A stretch of DNA of 64,000 nucleotides from Micromonospora narathiwatensis. GTDB taxonomy: Bacteria; Actinomycetota; Actinomycetes; Mycobacteriales; Micromonosporaceae. Below the pieces are notes generated by a model, which saw only the letters and a list, made by a program, of their open reading frames with translations, had not been told where the DNA came from and did no database searches. The stretch is taken from positions 4,712,001 to 4,776,000 of the forward strand of contig NZ_LT594324.1 in the NCBI RefSeq assembly GCF_900089605.1. The letters run 5' to 3'. Positions 7,834 to 16,672 of the stretch are shown here, one piece after another (the stretch's first letter is position 1; each line of letters begins with the position of its first letter). Made by a program: the position numbers and the translations under genes.

Positions 7834-9791
7834 GAGGCCACTCCGATCAGGGCGACCGCGAGGCCGATCAGCAGCGCGCCGGCCAGCACGCCGGCCGCCG
7901 CGCGGGGCAGGGCCGCCCGGTGCAGCGCGGCCAGCCCGCCGCCCAGCCCCACGGCGGCGTGGCCGCTCCCCTCCACCAGGCCGTCGACCCCCCGCTCGTC
8001 CCCGGCCCGCACCGCCCCGGCGAGCGCGGTCGTCGGGCGTACCACGAGGGCGTGCTGGACGTCGTCGAGCCGGAACGCCCGGGCGAAGACCGGCCGCAGC
8101 GGGCCCAGGAAGCGGGCCGGGTCGGCGGCCGGGTCGCGGCGCCAGCCGAACCACGCCACCGCCACCCCGGCCAGCAGCAGCACCAACGCCAGCACCAGGG
8201 CGGTGCCGACGTGGACCAGGGAGACGCCGAAATCGGTCAGCTCCGCCTCGGTGATCGGCGCGAAGATCCGATCGGTGAAGGGCGCCCAGAAGGCGGCCAG
8301 GCCGAGCAGCGCGGCCGGCACCGCCAGCAGCAGCACCGGCCAGCGCATCAGCCCCGGTGGATCGTGCGGGCGGACCAACGGGCTGCGCGCGGCGCCGAAG
8401 AAGGTGCGCAGCAGCAGGCGGGTCGCGTACCAGGCGGTGATCGCGACGCCGAGCAGCCCGGCCAGCCACACCAGCCAGCCCACCCAGGCGTAGCCCGGGC
8501 CGGCGCCGTCGAGCGCGGCGGACTCGGCGGCGGCGAGCACGCCGTCCTTGCTCCAGAAGCCGGACAGCGGCGGCACCCCGGCCAACGCGCCCAGGCCGAC
8601 CAGCATGCACCAGAAGGTGACCGGCATACCGGAGCGCAGGCCACCCATCCGGGACATCAGGGTGGTGCCGACGGCGTGGATCACCGCGCCGGCCGCGAGG
8701 AAGAGCAGCGCCTTGAACGCGGCGTGCGTGAGCAGGTGGAACAGCGCCGCCGTGGGCGCGCCGACGGCGAGCGCCCCGGTCATGTAGCCGATCTGGGAGA
8801 CCGTCGACCAGGCCAGCACCCGCTTGATGTCGTCCTGCGCGGTGGCGGCGAACGCGCCGAGCAGCAGGGTGACCGCGGCCATCACCCCGAGCACGGCCAG
8901 CGCGGCCGGGGCGCGCTCGAAGAGCGGGTAGAGCCGGGCCACCGCGTACACCCCGGCGGCGACCATGGTGGCGGCGTGGATCAGCGCGGAGATGGGTGTG
9001 GGCCCGGCCATCGCGTCCGGCAGCCAGGTGTGCAGCGGGAACTGGGCGCTCTTGCCGGCCACCCCGGCGAGCAGCAGCAGGCAGGCGGCGGTGAGCGTAC
9101 CGGTCGGATAGTCGTGGGCCAGCACGTCCGCGATCCGGAAGCTGCCGGCGCCGACGCCGAGCAGCGCGATGCCGAGCAGGAAGCCGACGTCACCGACCCG
9201 GGTCACCAGGAACGCCTTCACCGCGGCCCCCGGCGCCTCGGGCAGCCGCCGGTCGTGGGCGATGAGCAGGTACGAGCAGATGCCCATCACCTCCCAGCCG
9301 ACCAGCAGCAGGATCAGGTCGCCGGAGACCACCACGGTCAGCATCGCGGCGGTGAAGAGGCTGATCTGCGCCGCGTACGGGGGGTAGCGGTGGTCCACGT
9401 CGACGTCGTCGTGCGGACCGCGCTTCAGGTAGTCGATCGAGTAGACCTGCACGGCCAGGGCCACCGCGGCCACCGCGGTGGCGACCAGCACCGCCACCCC
9501 GTCCAGCCGGTAGCCGAGGGTGACCCGGAGCCCGCCCAGGTCGACCCAGGTCGTACCGGCCTCGACCGGGTGGTCGATCCGGGTCAGCAGCAGGATCGCG
9601 ATCAGCAGTGTCACGGCCGCGCCGGCGACGCCGAGGGCGATCGCCGCCCGCCGGGCCCGGGTCTCGCCGAGCGCGTGGTCGCGCGGGGACGGCGGCAGCA
9701 GCAGCCCGCCCAGGCCGGCGGCCAGCGGTACGGCCGGCAGCAGCGGCGCGAGCCAGGTGGTCGCGCCGGTCACCATGGTCCCGTCACTCAC
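7830..9791 (-). CDS. nuoL: NADH-quinone oxidoreductase subunit L
   Basis: This 653-aa subunit is the largest antiporter-like member. Motifs include LLVGWEVMGICSYLLIA, GKSAQFPLHTWLPDAM then AGPTPISALIHAATMV, and VLAWSTVSQIGYM. A long C-terminal region contains the lateral helix and the last membrane segments. GTG 9791 overlaps the nuoK stop (GTGA), which fits the junction pattern of the run. An ATG at 9776 is possible but would break that pattern. Confidence 0.95.
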   Translation of the reverse strand: MSDGTMVTGATTWLAPLLPAVPLAAGLGGLLLPPSPRDHALGETRARRAAIALGVAGAAVTLLIAILLLTRIDHPVEAGTTWVDLGGLRVTLGYRLDGVAVLVATAVAAVALAVQVYSIDYLKRGPHDDVDVDHRYPPYAAQISLFTAAMLTVVVSGDLILLLVGWEVMGICSYLLIAHDRRLPEAPGAAVKAFLVTRVGDVGFLLGIALLGVGAGSFRIADVLAHDYPTGTLTAACLLLLAGVAGKSAQFPLHTWLPDAMAGPTPISALIHAATMVAAGVYAVARLYPLFERAPAALAVLGVMAAVTLLLGAFAATAQDDIKRVLAWSTVSQIGYMTGALAVGAPTAALFHLLTHAAFKALLFLAAGAVIHAVGTTLMSRMGGLRSGMPVTFWCMLVGLGALAGVPPLSGFWSKDGVLAAAESAALDGAGPGYAWVGWLVWLAGLLGVAITAWYATRLLLRTFFGAARSPLVRPHDPPGLMRWPVLLLAVPAALLGLAAFWAPFTDRIFAPITEAELTDFGVSLVHVGTALVLALVLLLAGVAVAWFGWRRDPAADPARFLGPLRPVFARAFRLDDVQHALVVRPTTALAGAVRAGDERGVDGLVEGSGHAAVGLGGGLAALHRAALPRAAAGVLAGALLIGLAVALIGVAS

Positions 9792-10132
9792 CGCGACACC
9801 TCGTCACCCGTCCTGGCCGCCGGCTGCGGCTCGGTCAGCGGCACGTCGTCCACGGCGACGCTGGCCCGCAGCCGGTAGAGCTGGAGCACGATGGCCAGCC
9901 CGACGCCGATCTCGGCGGCGGCGAGCACGATCACGAAGAGCGCGAACACCTGGCCGGCGTGGGGCAGCTGGGCCCGGACCGTGGTGTCCGCGGTGACCAG
10001 GATCAGGTTGACCGCGTTCAGCATCAGCTCGACGGCCATCAGCACCAGGACGGCGTTGCGGCGCCGCAGCACGCCGTAGACGCCGAGACCGAACAGCAGC
10101 GCGGCGGTGACGTACGGGACGACCGGCCTCAC
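9788..10132 (-). CDS. nuoK: NADH-quinone oxidoreductase subunit K
   Basis: This 114-aa protein has three membrane spans. MAVELMLNAVNLILV carries the conserved Glu of span 2, and FALFVIVLAAAEIGVGLAI carries the second conserved Glu. GTG 10132 overlaps the nuoJ stop (GTGA), and the encoded N-terminus [19 protein letters not shown] matches the family. It is about 15 residues longer than usual because of a soluble C-terminal tail (VDDVPLTEPQPAARTGDEVS). Confidence 0.93.
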   Translation of the reverse strand: MRPVVPYVTAALLFGLGVYGVLRRRNAVLVLMAVELMLNAVNLILVTADTTVRAQLPHAGQVFALFVIVLAAAEIGVGLAIVLQLYRLRASVAVDDVPLTEPQPAARTGDEVSR

Positions 10133-10707
10133 GGGCGCCCGCCCTCGTCGACGGCCGGAACCGTCACGCCGGACGATCCCGATCGGGCCGGACCGGCCGC
10201 CGCCGCGCCGGGCCGGCCGATGTCCGTACGGGAGAGCACGATCGCGCCGACCAGCGCGGCGAGCAGCAGCACGGAGAGCACCTCGAACGGCAGCACCCAG
10301 GAACGGAAGACCTGTTCGCCCAGGCGTTCGGCGGTGCCGGCGGCGGGCAGCTCGACCCGGGACCAGCGGAACGCGTCGACCAGCAGCACGGCCAGGCCCA
10401 GCCCACTGCCGCCGCCGATCAGCGCGGCCGGCCAGCCGGGCCGGTCCAGGTCGTCCGAGGCGCCGATCGGGGCCCGGGTCAGCATCACCGCGAACAGCAG
10501 CAGCACCACCACCGCGCCGACGTAGATCAGCACCTGCACCCAGGCCACCAACTCGGCGGTGAGCACCAGATAGTCGCCGGCCAGCGCGCCCAGGCAGACC
10601 ACCAGCCAGAGGCCGGCCCGGACCAGGTGCCGGGTGCCCACCACCAGCGCGCCGGCACCCACCGCCACCGCGCCCAGGGCGAGCAGCAGCACGTCCGCAC
10701 CGGTCAT
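10129..10707 (-). CDS. nuoJ: NADH-quinone oxidoreductase subunit J
   Basis: This 192-aa protein has five predicted membrane spans. Typical segments are [39 protein letters not shown] and [23 protein letters not shown] 10707 overlaps the nuoI stop (ATGA). In complex I this subunit carries the pi-bulge helix that links quinone chemistry to proton pumping. The C-terminus is a short Gly/Pro/Ser-rich tail. Confidence 0.94.
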   Translation of the reverse strand: MTGADVLLLALGAVAVGAGALVVGTRHLVRAGLWLVVCLGALAGDYLVLTAELVAWVQVLIYVGAVVVLLLFAVMLTRAPIGASDDLDRPGWPAALIGGGSGLGLAVLLVDAFRWSRVELPAAGTAERLGEQVFRSWVLPFEVLSVLLLAALVGAIVLSRTDIGRPGAAAAGPARSGSSGVTVPAVDEGGRP

Positions 10708-11294
10708 GTGGTCGCGCCTCCGCCCTGCCCGGCGTCGGGCTCCGGGCGTACCGGGGAAGGGGCCGGACGCGCGGCGGGGGCGGCGGCCTTGCGGGCGGCC
10801 GTGGTCTCCTCCTTGGAGGGGTCGCCCTGCGGGTCGTGGGCCGGCGGCGGCGGTACGGTGACCATCCACTCGCCCAGGTGGTCCTTGTTGTGCAGCAGGT
10901 CCTTGATGTCGTACTCGGCGTACTCGAACTCGGGGGACCAGTAGAGCGCGTCGAACGGGCAGACCTCGACACAGATGCCGCAGTACATGCAGAGCGAGAA
11001 GTCGATGTCGAACCGGTCGAGGACGTTACGCTGGCGGGGGCGGGCGGCACCGGGCACCACCACCTCCTCCTTGTGCGAGTCGATGTAGATGCACCAGTCC
11101 GGGCACTCCCGGGCGCAGAGCATGCAGACCGTGCAGTTCTCGGCCAACAGCGCGATCACCCCGCGGGAACGCGGCGGCAGCTCGGGAGCCACGTCCGGGT
11201 ACTGCTGGGTGGTCGAACGGCGGGTCATCGTCTTCAGCGTGACCGCCAGCCCCTTCACCAGCCCCTGGCCGGGCACGCCGCCTCGCTCGCTCAC
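10704..11294 (-). CDS. nuoI: NADH-quinone oxidoreductase subunit I (two 4Fe-4S clusters)
   Basis: This 196-aa ferredoxin-like subunit holds clusters N6a and N6b. The two ligand motifs are [12 protein letters not shown] and [12 protein letters not shown]. After residue about 135 there is an Ala/Pro-rich tail. The start is uncertain: GTG 11294 is given, but it lies in a repetitive GAGCGA-rich tract, and GTG 11276 ([12 protein letters not shown]) is also possible. A 27-codon ORF upstream ends in a GTGA overlap with GTG 11294, which supports the longer form through coupling. The subunit passes electrons to NuoB. Confidence 0.94.
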   Translation of the reverse strand: MSERGGVPGQGLVKGLAVTLKTMTRRSTTQQYPDVAPELPPRSRGVIALLAENCTVCMLCARECPDWCIYIDSHKEEVVVPGAARPRQRNVLDRFDIDFSLCMYCGICVEVCPFDALYWSPEFEYAEYDIKDLLHNKDHLGEWMVTVPPPPAHDPQGDPSKEETTAARKAAAPAARPAPSPVRPEPDAGQGGGATT

Positions 11295-11374
11295 GCCGTC
11301 GCCTCGCTTCGCTCACCGACGCCGTGCGGCACCCCCGCGCTGAGCTGGCTGATTCGCTCGCTCCGCTCGCTCAT
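11291..11374 (-). CDS. 27-aa leader ORF upstream of nuoI (SERSER-type repetitive peptide)
   Basis: The frame from ATG 11374 reads [20 protein letters not shown] then ERSEATA, and its TGA overlaps the nuoI GTG (GTGA at 11291-11294). GGGCGG lies just upstream of the ATG. The DNA is built from GAGCGA/GCGAGC runs that also appear at the nuoI start, so it may be a dispersed intergenic repeat that happens to be open, or a coupling leader peptide. No function is known. It occupies most of the gap between nuoI and the NTF2-like gene. Confidence 0.35.
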   Translation of the reverse strand: MSERSERISQLSAGVPHGVGERSEATA

Positions 11375-11474
11375 GCCGCCCATCCTGCCCTGTGCCCCCG
11401 GCGCGCGCGACCACCACCCGGCGCATTGCGGCGCTCCGACGGCTCCGGGGCGGCTTCCGGGGCTCCGGGCCGGA

Positions 11475-11906
11475 TCACTCGCCGGTCGCGGTGAGCCCCG
11501 GCGGTGGCGGGATCATCTCGACGCCGAGCTGCTGGAGGACCTGGAACAGCTCGTTGACGCTCCACACGTCCACGATCCGACCGTTGTCGTCGAAGCGCAG
11601 GAAGGTCGCCCCCGAGTAGCTGACCACCTGGCCGGTCGGCGGCACCGGGCCGAACTGCCCGGCCTGGGTGCCGGCGGCACGCCAGTGCAGGGCCACCCGG
11701 TCACCGGAGGCCACCACGTCCACGATCTTGTAGCGCAGGTCCGGGAAGGCCGCCCGCCGGTCCCGGTGCCAGGCCAGCGTGGCCGCCGGCCCGGTCCCGC
11801 CCAACCCCGGGCAGTCCTCGGCGACCAGCTCGTACGCGGTCTCCTCGCGGGTCGCGTTCCACACGTCGGCGATGAAGCGTCGCGCCGCTGCCTCCACATC
11901 GGTCAC
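11475..11906 (-). CDS. NTF2-like / SnoaL-type ester cyclase family protein
   Basis: This 143-aa protein has the cone-shaped NTF2 fold pattern. A long N-terminal helix (AARRFIADVWNATR) is followed by a polyketide-cyclase-like core: AWHRDRRAAFPDLRYKIVDV, GDRVALHWRAAGTQ, VVSYSGATFLRFD and GRIVDVWSVNELFQVL. The His and Asp positions usual in SnoaL-like proteins are present, but many relatives are non-catalytic. The start is GTG 11906. It lies between nuoI and a divergent GST-like gene, so it interrupts the nuo cluster. Its substrate is unknown. Confidence 0.85.
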   Translation of the reverse strand: MTDVEAAARRFIADVWNATREETAYELVAEDCPGLGGTGPAATLAWHRDRRAAFPDLRYKIVDVVASGDRVALHWRAAGTQAGQFGPVPPTGQVVSYSGATFLRFDDNGRIVDVWSVNELFQVLQQLGVEMIPPPPGLTATGE

Positions 11907-12001
11907 CGCGGCAGCCTAGCCCCCGATCGCCGCGCCGGGCCTGCCGGACCGGCCGCCAACGGCCATGATGGGACGAAGCGACAGCGACAGGAGGCACCGT
12001 C

Positions 12002-13072
12002 TTGACCGAGAGCGGCGACGAGATCCTGGACCGTACCGGCGGCAAGTACGTCGAGCCGGGCGGCGAGTTCACCCGGGACCAGCGCTACATCGCCACCCGG
12101 ATCACCGCCGACGGGCGGAGCGGCTGGCCGGTGGAGCCCGGCCGGTATCGGCTCGCGGTGAGCCGGGCCTGCCCGTGGGCCAGCCGGTTGATCATCGTCC
12201 GCCGGCTGCTCGGGCTGGAGGACGCCATCTCGATGGCGGTGGCCGGCCCGACCCACGACCGGCGGAGCTGGACCTTCGACCTCGACCCGGGCGGGCGGGA
12301 CCCGGTGCTCGGCATCGAGCGGCTGGCCGAGGCGTACTTCAAGCGCTTCCCCGGGTACGAGCGGGGCATCACCGTGCCGGCGATCGTGGACGTGCCGACC
12401 GGCCAGGTGGTCACCAACGACTACGCGCCGATGAGCCTGGACCTGTCCACGGAGTGGACCGCCTACCACCGTGAGGGGGCGCCCGACCTCTACCCGGAGC
12501 GGCTGCGCGCCGAGATCGACGAGGTCAACGCCGTGGTCTTCGCGGACGTGAACAACGGCGTCTACCGGTGCGGTTTCGCCGGCAGCCAGCAGGCGTACGA
12601 GAAGGCGTACCACCGGCTCTTCGACCGGCTGGACCGGCTGAGCGAACGGCTGGCCGGGCAGCGCTACCTGGTCGGCGACACGATCACCGAGGCGGACGTG
12701 CGGCTGTTCACCACGCTGGTCCGCTTCGACCCGGTCTACCACGGCCACTTCAAGTGCAACCGGCAGAAGCTCACCGAGATGCCGGTGCTCTGGGCGTACG
12801 CCCGGGACCTGTTCCAGACCCCCGGCTTCGGCGACACGGTCGACTTCGACCACATCAAGCGGCACTACTACGAGGTGCACCGGGACATCAACCCGACCGG
12901 TGTGGTGCCGCTCGGTCCGGACCTGTCGAACTGGCTCACCCCGCACGGCCGGGAGGCGCTCGGCGGCCGTCCGTTCGGCGACGGCACCCCGCCCCCACCC
13001 CCGCCGCCCGCCGAGCGCGTCGACCCCGCCCACACGCCGCTGCACTCCGAATTTTCCTACCCGACGCGTTGA
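12002..13072 (+). CDS. Glutathione S-transferase family protein (S-glutathionyl-hydroquinone reductase-like)
   Basis: This 356-aa protein has the Xi-class GST layout. A thioredoxin-fold half has the active-site motif LAVSRACPWASR (Cys-Pro-Trp), and there is a helical C-terminal half with AEIDEVNAVVFADVNNGVYR, GDTITEADVRLFTTLVRFD and YHGHFKCN. Family members reduce glutathionylated hydroquinones. Actinobacteria use mycothiol, so the thiol partner here may differ. TTG 12002 is selected because AGGAGG (11989-11994) lies 7 bases upstream. The C-terminus has a run of prolines. It is inserted against the direction of the nuo genes, and a quinone-related role would fit that neighbourhood. Confidence 0.92.
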   Translation: MTESGDEILDRTGGKYVEPGGEFTRDQRYIATRITADGRSGWPVEPGRYRLAVSRACPWASRLIIVRRLLGLEDAISMAVAGPTHDRRSWTFDLDPGGRDPVLGIERLAEAYFKRFPGYERGITVPAIVDVPTGQVVTNDYAPMSLDLSTEWTAYHREGAPDLYPERLRAEIDEVNAVVFADVNNGVYRCGFAGSQQAYEKAYHRLFDRLDRLSERLAGQRYLVGDTITEADVRLFTTLVRFDPVYHGHFKCNRQKLTEMPVLWAYARDLFQTPGFGDTVDFDHIKRHYYEVHRDINPTGVVPLGPDLSNWLTPHGREALGGRPFGDGTPPPPPPPAERVDPAHTPLHSEFSYPTR

Positions 13073-13084
13073 GAAGGGCCCTTC
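13073..13084. repeat. GAAGGGCCCTTC palindrome between convergent genes
   Basis: A 12-bp perfect palindrome fills the 13-base gap between the stop of the GST-like gene and the stop of nuoH. As RNA it could form only a short stem, so it may be a weak bidirectional terminator or a protein-binding site. AGGGCCCT also forms the core of the strong terminator at 27481-27515. Confidence 0.35.
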
Positions 13085-13085
13085 C

Positions 13086-14048
13086 TCACAGCGCGAGGCG
13101 GACGGCGGCGGTGAGGACCAGCTGCGCGAGGGCCAGCGGGACCAGCACCAGCCAGCAGAGACGCTGGAGCTGGTCCTCGCGCAGCCGGGGGTACGACACC
13201 CGGAGCCAGATGATCACGAACGCGACGGCGAAGACCTTGAGCAGCGTCCACAGCCAGCCGAGCTGGGCGTCCGCGAACGGACCCTGCCAGCCCCCGAGGA
13301 ACAGCACGGTGGTCAGCGCGGCGATCACCACGATGCCGACGTACTCGGCGAGCAGGAAGAACGCGAACCGCAGGCCGGTGTACTCGGTCATGTAGCCGAA
13401 GACCAGCTCGGAGTCGGCCACCGGCATGTCGAACGGGGGTCGCCGGATCTCGGCCAGCCCGGCGACGAAGAAGATCACCATCGCGGGCGCCTGCCAGAGC
13501 AGCCACCACGGTCGCCACGCCTCGACGATCCCGGGCAGGCTGAGCGTCCCGGCCGCCATCGCCACCGAGGCGGCGGCCAGCACCAGCGGCAGTTCGTAGC
13601 CGAGCAGCTGGGCGGCGCCGCGCAGCCCGCCGAGGAGGCTGTACTTGTTGGCCGAGGCCCAGGCCGACATGAGCACCGCCAGCACCCCGATGCCGACCAC
13701 CGCCAGCACGAAGAACAGGCCGATGTCCAGCGGCTGCCCGACCAGGTCGCCCGGGCCGAGCGGGATCACCAGCAGGGCGAGCAGGTACGGCACCAGGGCC
13801 ACCGCGGGTGCCAGCCGGAACACCGGCCGGTCCGCGTCCCGCGGGGTGACGTCCTCCTTCTGCACGAACTTGAGCCCGTCGGCGACCAGCTGCGCCCAGC
13901 CGTGGAAGCCGCCCGCGTACATCGGGCCGAGCCGGCCCTGCATGTGCGCCATGACCTTGTGCTCGGTCTGCCCGACGATCAGCGGCAGGACGAGGAAGGC
14001 GACCAGCACGCCCGCCACCCGCAGGACCAGCTCCAACCAGACGGGCAT
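13086..14048 (-). CDS. nuoH: NADH-quinone oxidoreductase subunit H
   Basis: This 320-aa membrane subunit forms the quinone chamber together with NuoB and NuoD. Eight spans are predicted. Conserved stretches include KVMAHMQGRLGPMYAGGFHG, LVADGLKFVQKED, LMSAWASANKYSLLGGLRG, RRPPFDMPVADSELVFGYMT and EYTGLRFAFFLLAEY. ATG 14048 overlaps the nuoC stop by one base (TGATG). NuoH needs NuoD for quinone reduction, and no nuoD gene is present in this cluster. Confidence 0.95.
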   Translation of the reverse strand: MPVWLELVLRVAGVLVAFLVLPLIVGQTEHKVMAHMQGRLGPMYAGGFHGWAQLVADGLKFVQKEDVTPRDADRPVFRLAPAVALVPYLLALLVIPLGPGDLVGQPLDIGLFFVLAVVGIGVLAVLMSAWASANKYSLLGGLRGAAQLLGYELPLVLAAASVAMAAGTLSLPGIVEAWRPWWLLWQAPAMVIFFVAGLAEIRRPPFDMPVADSELVFGYMTEYTGLRFAFFLLAEYVGIVVIAALTTVLFLGGWQGPFADAQLGWLWTLLKVFAVAFVIIWLRVSYPRLREDQLQRLCWLVLVPLALAQLVLTAAVRLAL

Positions 14049-14773
14049 CAGGCGTCACCCTCCTCGGGGGCGGGCTCCTGCCGGGGCGGGCCGGTCGGCC
14101 GCTCGCCGGGAGCGGGACGTGCGGGGCGTTCCCGGGCCGGCCGGGCCGGCGTACCCCCGCGGGGGCCCTCGCCCGCCCCGGCCGCGCCGGCGGGCGTGGG
14201 CGTGCTCCCCCACTCCCCCGGCGCCGGCACGCCCGGTGGCCGCATCGGCCGGCGACCGCCGCCGGCCTCCGACTCCCCCGGCTCCTTCGCGCCCGGCCAC
14301 GGCTTGGCCACCCGGGAGGCGAGCACGAACTCCTTACGCAGCGGATGCCCCTCGAACTCCGGGGGAAGCAGCAGCGGGCGCAGCTCGCCGTGCCCGTCGA
14401 ACGAGACGCCGAACATCTCGTACGTCTCGCGTTCGTGCCAGGCGGCGCCGGGGAAGAGGTCGACGATGGACGCCACGACCGGCGTCTCGCGGGGCACCCG
14501 GGTCCGCAGCAGCAGCCCGTGCCGGTGCCGCGTCGACCAGAGGTGGACCACCACGTCGAAGCCCTCGGTCAGCTCGTCGACCGCCGACAGCCAGTCGAAG
14601 TAGTCGCCGTGCAGCTCGGCGTCGTCGCGGGCCGTGCGCACCGCGTCCCGCCAGCTCGCCACGGGTACGTCGACCGTGGCGCGGGCGTACCGCTGACCGC
14701 CGGAGACCGACGCGGTGGCCTCGACGGGCGCGAGCAGCGCGACCAACCGCCGGCCGATCTCTTCCGGAGTCAT
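14048..14773 (-). CDS. nuoC: NADH-quinone oxidoreductase subunit C with Pro/Arg-rich tail
   Basis: This 241-aa protein contains the 30-kDa subunit domain in residues 1-160, with the signature WHERETYEMFGVSFDGHGEL and HPLRKEFVL. The last 75 residues are Gly/Pro/Arg-rich and look disordered. It is not fused to NuoD as in some bacteria. ATG 14773 (MTPEEIGRRLVALL) is preferred over GTG 14803. A clear ribosome site is not visible. It is followed directly by nuoH, where nuoD would normally sit. Confidence 0.93.
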   Translation of the reverse strand: MTPEEIGRRLVALLAPVEATASVSGGQRYARATVDVPVASWRDAVRTARDDAELHGDYFDWLSAVDELTEGFDVVVHLWSTRHRHGLLLRTRVPRETPVVASIVDLFPGAAWHERETYEMFGVSFDGHGELRPLLLPPEFEGHPLRKEFVLASRVAKPWPGAKEPGESEAGGGRRPMRPPGVPAPGEWGSTPTPAGAAGAGEGPRGGTPARPARERPARPAPGERPTGPPRQEPAPEEGDA

Positions 14774-14877
14774 GCCGCTGATCCTATGGCCGCCGGCCAC
14801 CACCCGCGCCGGGCCGCCCGCGCTCCCCCGGCGGGATACGCCGCTTTGCCGGGCGGACGACGTTCCGGCGCGGAAAG

Positions 14878-15933
14878 ATGAGCAGCGTGCGCGCTGTGAC
14901 TGTGACTCCCGAGGTGCCCGACTCGCTCCGGCTGATCGAGGACTGGCCCGAGCCGGCCCCGGAGGAGGGCGCGATCCTGGTGGAGGCGCTCGCGGTGGGG
15001 ATCTGCGGCACCGATCACGAGATCATCGCCGGCGCGTACGGCGAGGCGCCGCCCGGTCAGGAACGGCTGGTGCTCGGGCACGAGTCGCTCGGCCGGGTGC
15101 TGGAGGACCCGACCGGGACCCTGCACCCCGGCTCCCTGGTGGCCGGCATCGTCCGGCATCCCGACCCGGTGCCCTGCCCGAACTGCGCGGTCGACGAGTG
15201 GGACATGTGCCGCAACGGCCTCTACACCGAGCACGGCATCAAGGCGTTGCCCGGCTTCGCCCGGGACCGCTGGCGGGTGCAGCCGAAGTTCGCCGTCGGC
15301 CTCGACCCGGTGCTCGCCCCGGTCGGGATGCTGCTGGAGCCGACCAGCGTGGTGGCGAAGGCGTGGGACCACATCGAGCGGATCGGCACCCGGGCCGAGT
15401 GGAAGCCGCAGAGCGTACTGGTCACCGGGGCCGGCCCGATCGGCCTGCTGGCCGCGCTGCTGGCCACCCAGCGCGGGCTCTCCGTGCACGTGCTGGACCG
15501 GGCCACGACCGGGCCGAAACCGGAGCTGGTCCGGGCGCTCGGCGCGACGTACCACGCCTCGCCGGTGAGCGAGCTGGATTTCGCGCCGGACGTGGTGGTG
15601 GAGTGCACCGGGGCGCCCTCGGTGGTGCTGGACACCATGTGCAAGGCCGGGCCGACCGGCATCGTCTGCCTGACCGGGGTCTCCAGCGGCGGCCGGACCA
15701 TCGACTTCGACGCGGGCGCGCTCAACCGGGAGCTGGTGCTGGAGAACAACGTGGTCTTCGGCTCGGTGAACGCCAACCGGCGGCACTGGGAGCTGGCCGC
15801 CGAGGCGCTCGCCCGGGCCGACCAGTCCTGGTTGACCTCGCTGATCACCCGCCGGGTGCCGGTCTCGTCGTACACCGAGGCGTACACGTCGTCGGGCGGG
15901 GACATCAAGGTGGTGCTGGACTTCGAGCGGTGA
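14878..15933 (+). CDS. Zinc-dependent alcohol dehydrogenase superfamily; glucose 1-dehydrogenase-like
   Basis: This 351-aa medium-chain dehydrogenase has a catalytic zinc site in GICGTDHEIIAGAYG and LVLGHESLGRV, and a structural zinc loop with CPNCAVDEWDMC. The Rossmann motif is GAGPIGLLAALLA. Residues LVTGAGPIGLL, NNVVFGSVNANRRHWELA and DIKVVLDFER resemble glucose 1-dehydrogenases of the archaeal/actinobacterial type, which oxidise glucose with NAD(P). GTG 14887 is an alternative start with GGAAAG spaced 9 bases upstream. The gene is inserted between nuoB and nuoC on the opposite strand. Confidence 0.9.
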   Translation: MSSVRAVTVTPEVPDSLRLIEDWPEPAPEEGAILVEALAVGICGTDHEIIAGAYGEAPPGQERLVLGHESLGRVLEDPTGTLHPGSLVAGIVRHPDPVPCPNCAVDEWDMCRNGLYTEHGIKALPGFARDRWRVQPKFAVGLDPVLAPVGMLLEPTSVVAKAWDHIERIGTRAEWKPQSVLVTGAGPIGLLAALLATQRGLSVHVLDRATTGPKPELVRALGATYHASPVSELDFAPDVVVECTGAPSVVLDTMCKAGPTGIVCLTGVSSGGRTIDFDAGALNRELVLENNVVFGSVNANRRHWELAAEALARADQSWLTSLITRRVPVSSYTEAYTSSGGDIKVVLDFER

Positions 15934-15958
15934 GTCCGGGCTCGCGCGGCGGGTGGCC

Positions 15959-16534
15959 TCAGCCGGCCGGCGGGCGTACGGGTGGCGCGGTGAGTGACTC
16001 CACCGGGCGGGGCGTGCTCTCGGCGGGCCGCGGGTCGACCGGCGGGGCGAGCCGGTCGGGGCGGGGTACGCCGCCGAGACCGGACTCCTCGGCGGCGATC
16101 TTCTCCTGGAGGCGGAGGATGCCGTGCAGCAGCGCCTCCGGGCGGGGCGGGCAGCCGGGCACGTAGACGTCGACCGGGATGAGCTGGTCGACCCCCTTTG
16201 TCACCGAGTACGAGTCCCAGTACGGGCCGCCGCAGTTGGAGCAGGCGCCGAAGGAGATGACGTACTTCGGCTCGGGCATCTGGTCGTAGAGCCGCTTGAT
16301 CGCCGGCGCCATCTTGTCGGTGACCGTGCCGGAGACCACCATGAGGTCGGCCTGCCGGGGGCCGTGGGCGAACGGGATCACCCCGAGCCGCATGAAGTCG
16401 TGCCGCCCCATGCTGGTGGCGATGAACTCGATGGCGCAGCAGGCCAGCCCGAAGTTGAACACCCAGAGCGAGTAGCGGCGGCCCCAGTTCAGCACGAACC
16501 GGATCGGCTCGCCGAGCACCGCCGGCAACTGCAC
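15959..16534 (-). CDS. nuoB: NADH-quinone oxidoreductase subunit B
   Basis: This 191-aa protein carries the N2 4Fe-4S cluster next to the quinone site. Ligands are the tandem cysteines in GLACCAIEF, the Cys in [12 protein letters not shown] and the Cys in [18 protein letters not shown] 16534 follows GGGAGG by 6 bases and gives the usual short N-terminus. The last 35 residues are a Pro-rich tail. It is separated from nuoC by a gene on the other strand, so it needs its own promoter, within 16535-16672. Confidence 0.95.
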   Translation of the reverse strand: MQLPAVLGEPIRFVLNWGRRYSLWVFNFGLACCAIEFIATSMGRHDFMRLGVIPFAHGPRQADLMVVSGTVTDKMAPAIKRLYDQMPEPKYVISFGACSNCGGPYWDSYSVTKGVDQLIPVDVYVPGCPPRPEALLHGILRLQEKIAAEESGLGGVPRPDRLAPPVDPRPAESTPRPVESLTAPPVRPPAG

Positions 16535-16598
16535 CTCAAGCCTCCCTTGTGTGTCCCCGACATGACAGTCAACCACAGCGGCGGAGGTCGTCACCGGC

Positions 16599-16627
16599 GC
16601 AACCGCAGCCGGCATCGACGCGTGTGA
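16599..16627 (+). promoter_or_regulatory. Putative ECF-type promoter of sigma factor gene 2
   Basis: GCAACC (16599-16604) and GTGTGA (16622-16627) are spaced by 17 bases, matching the GTAACC/GTGTCT pair before sigma gene 1. The start codon is 45 bases downstream. The match in both hexamers and in spacing suggests a common sigma factor, possibly one or both of these. Confidence 0.45.
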
Positions 16628-16672
16628 CCGGCGTGGGCCGCGACGGCGGTGACCCTGCACGGGGAGGATCAG

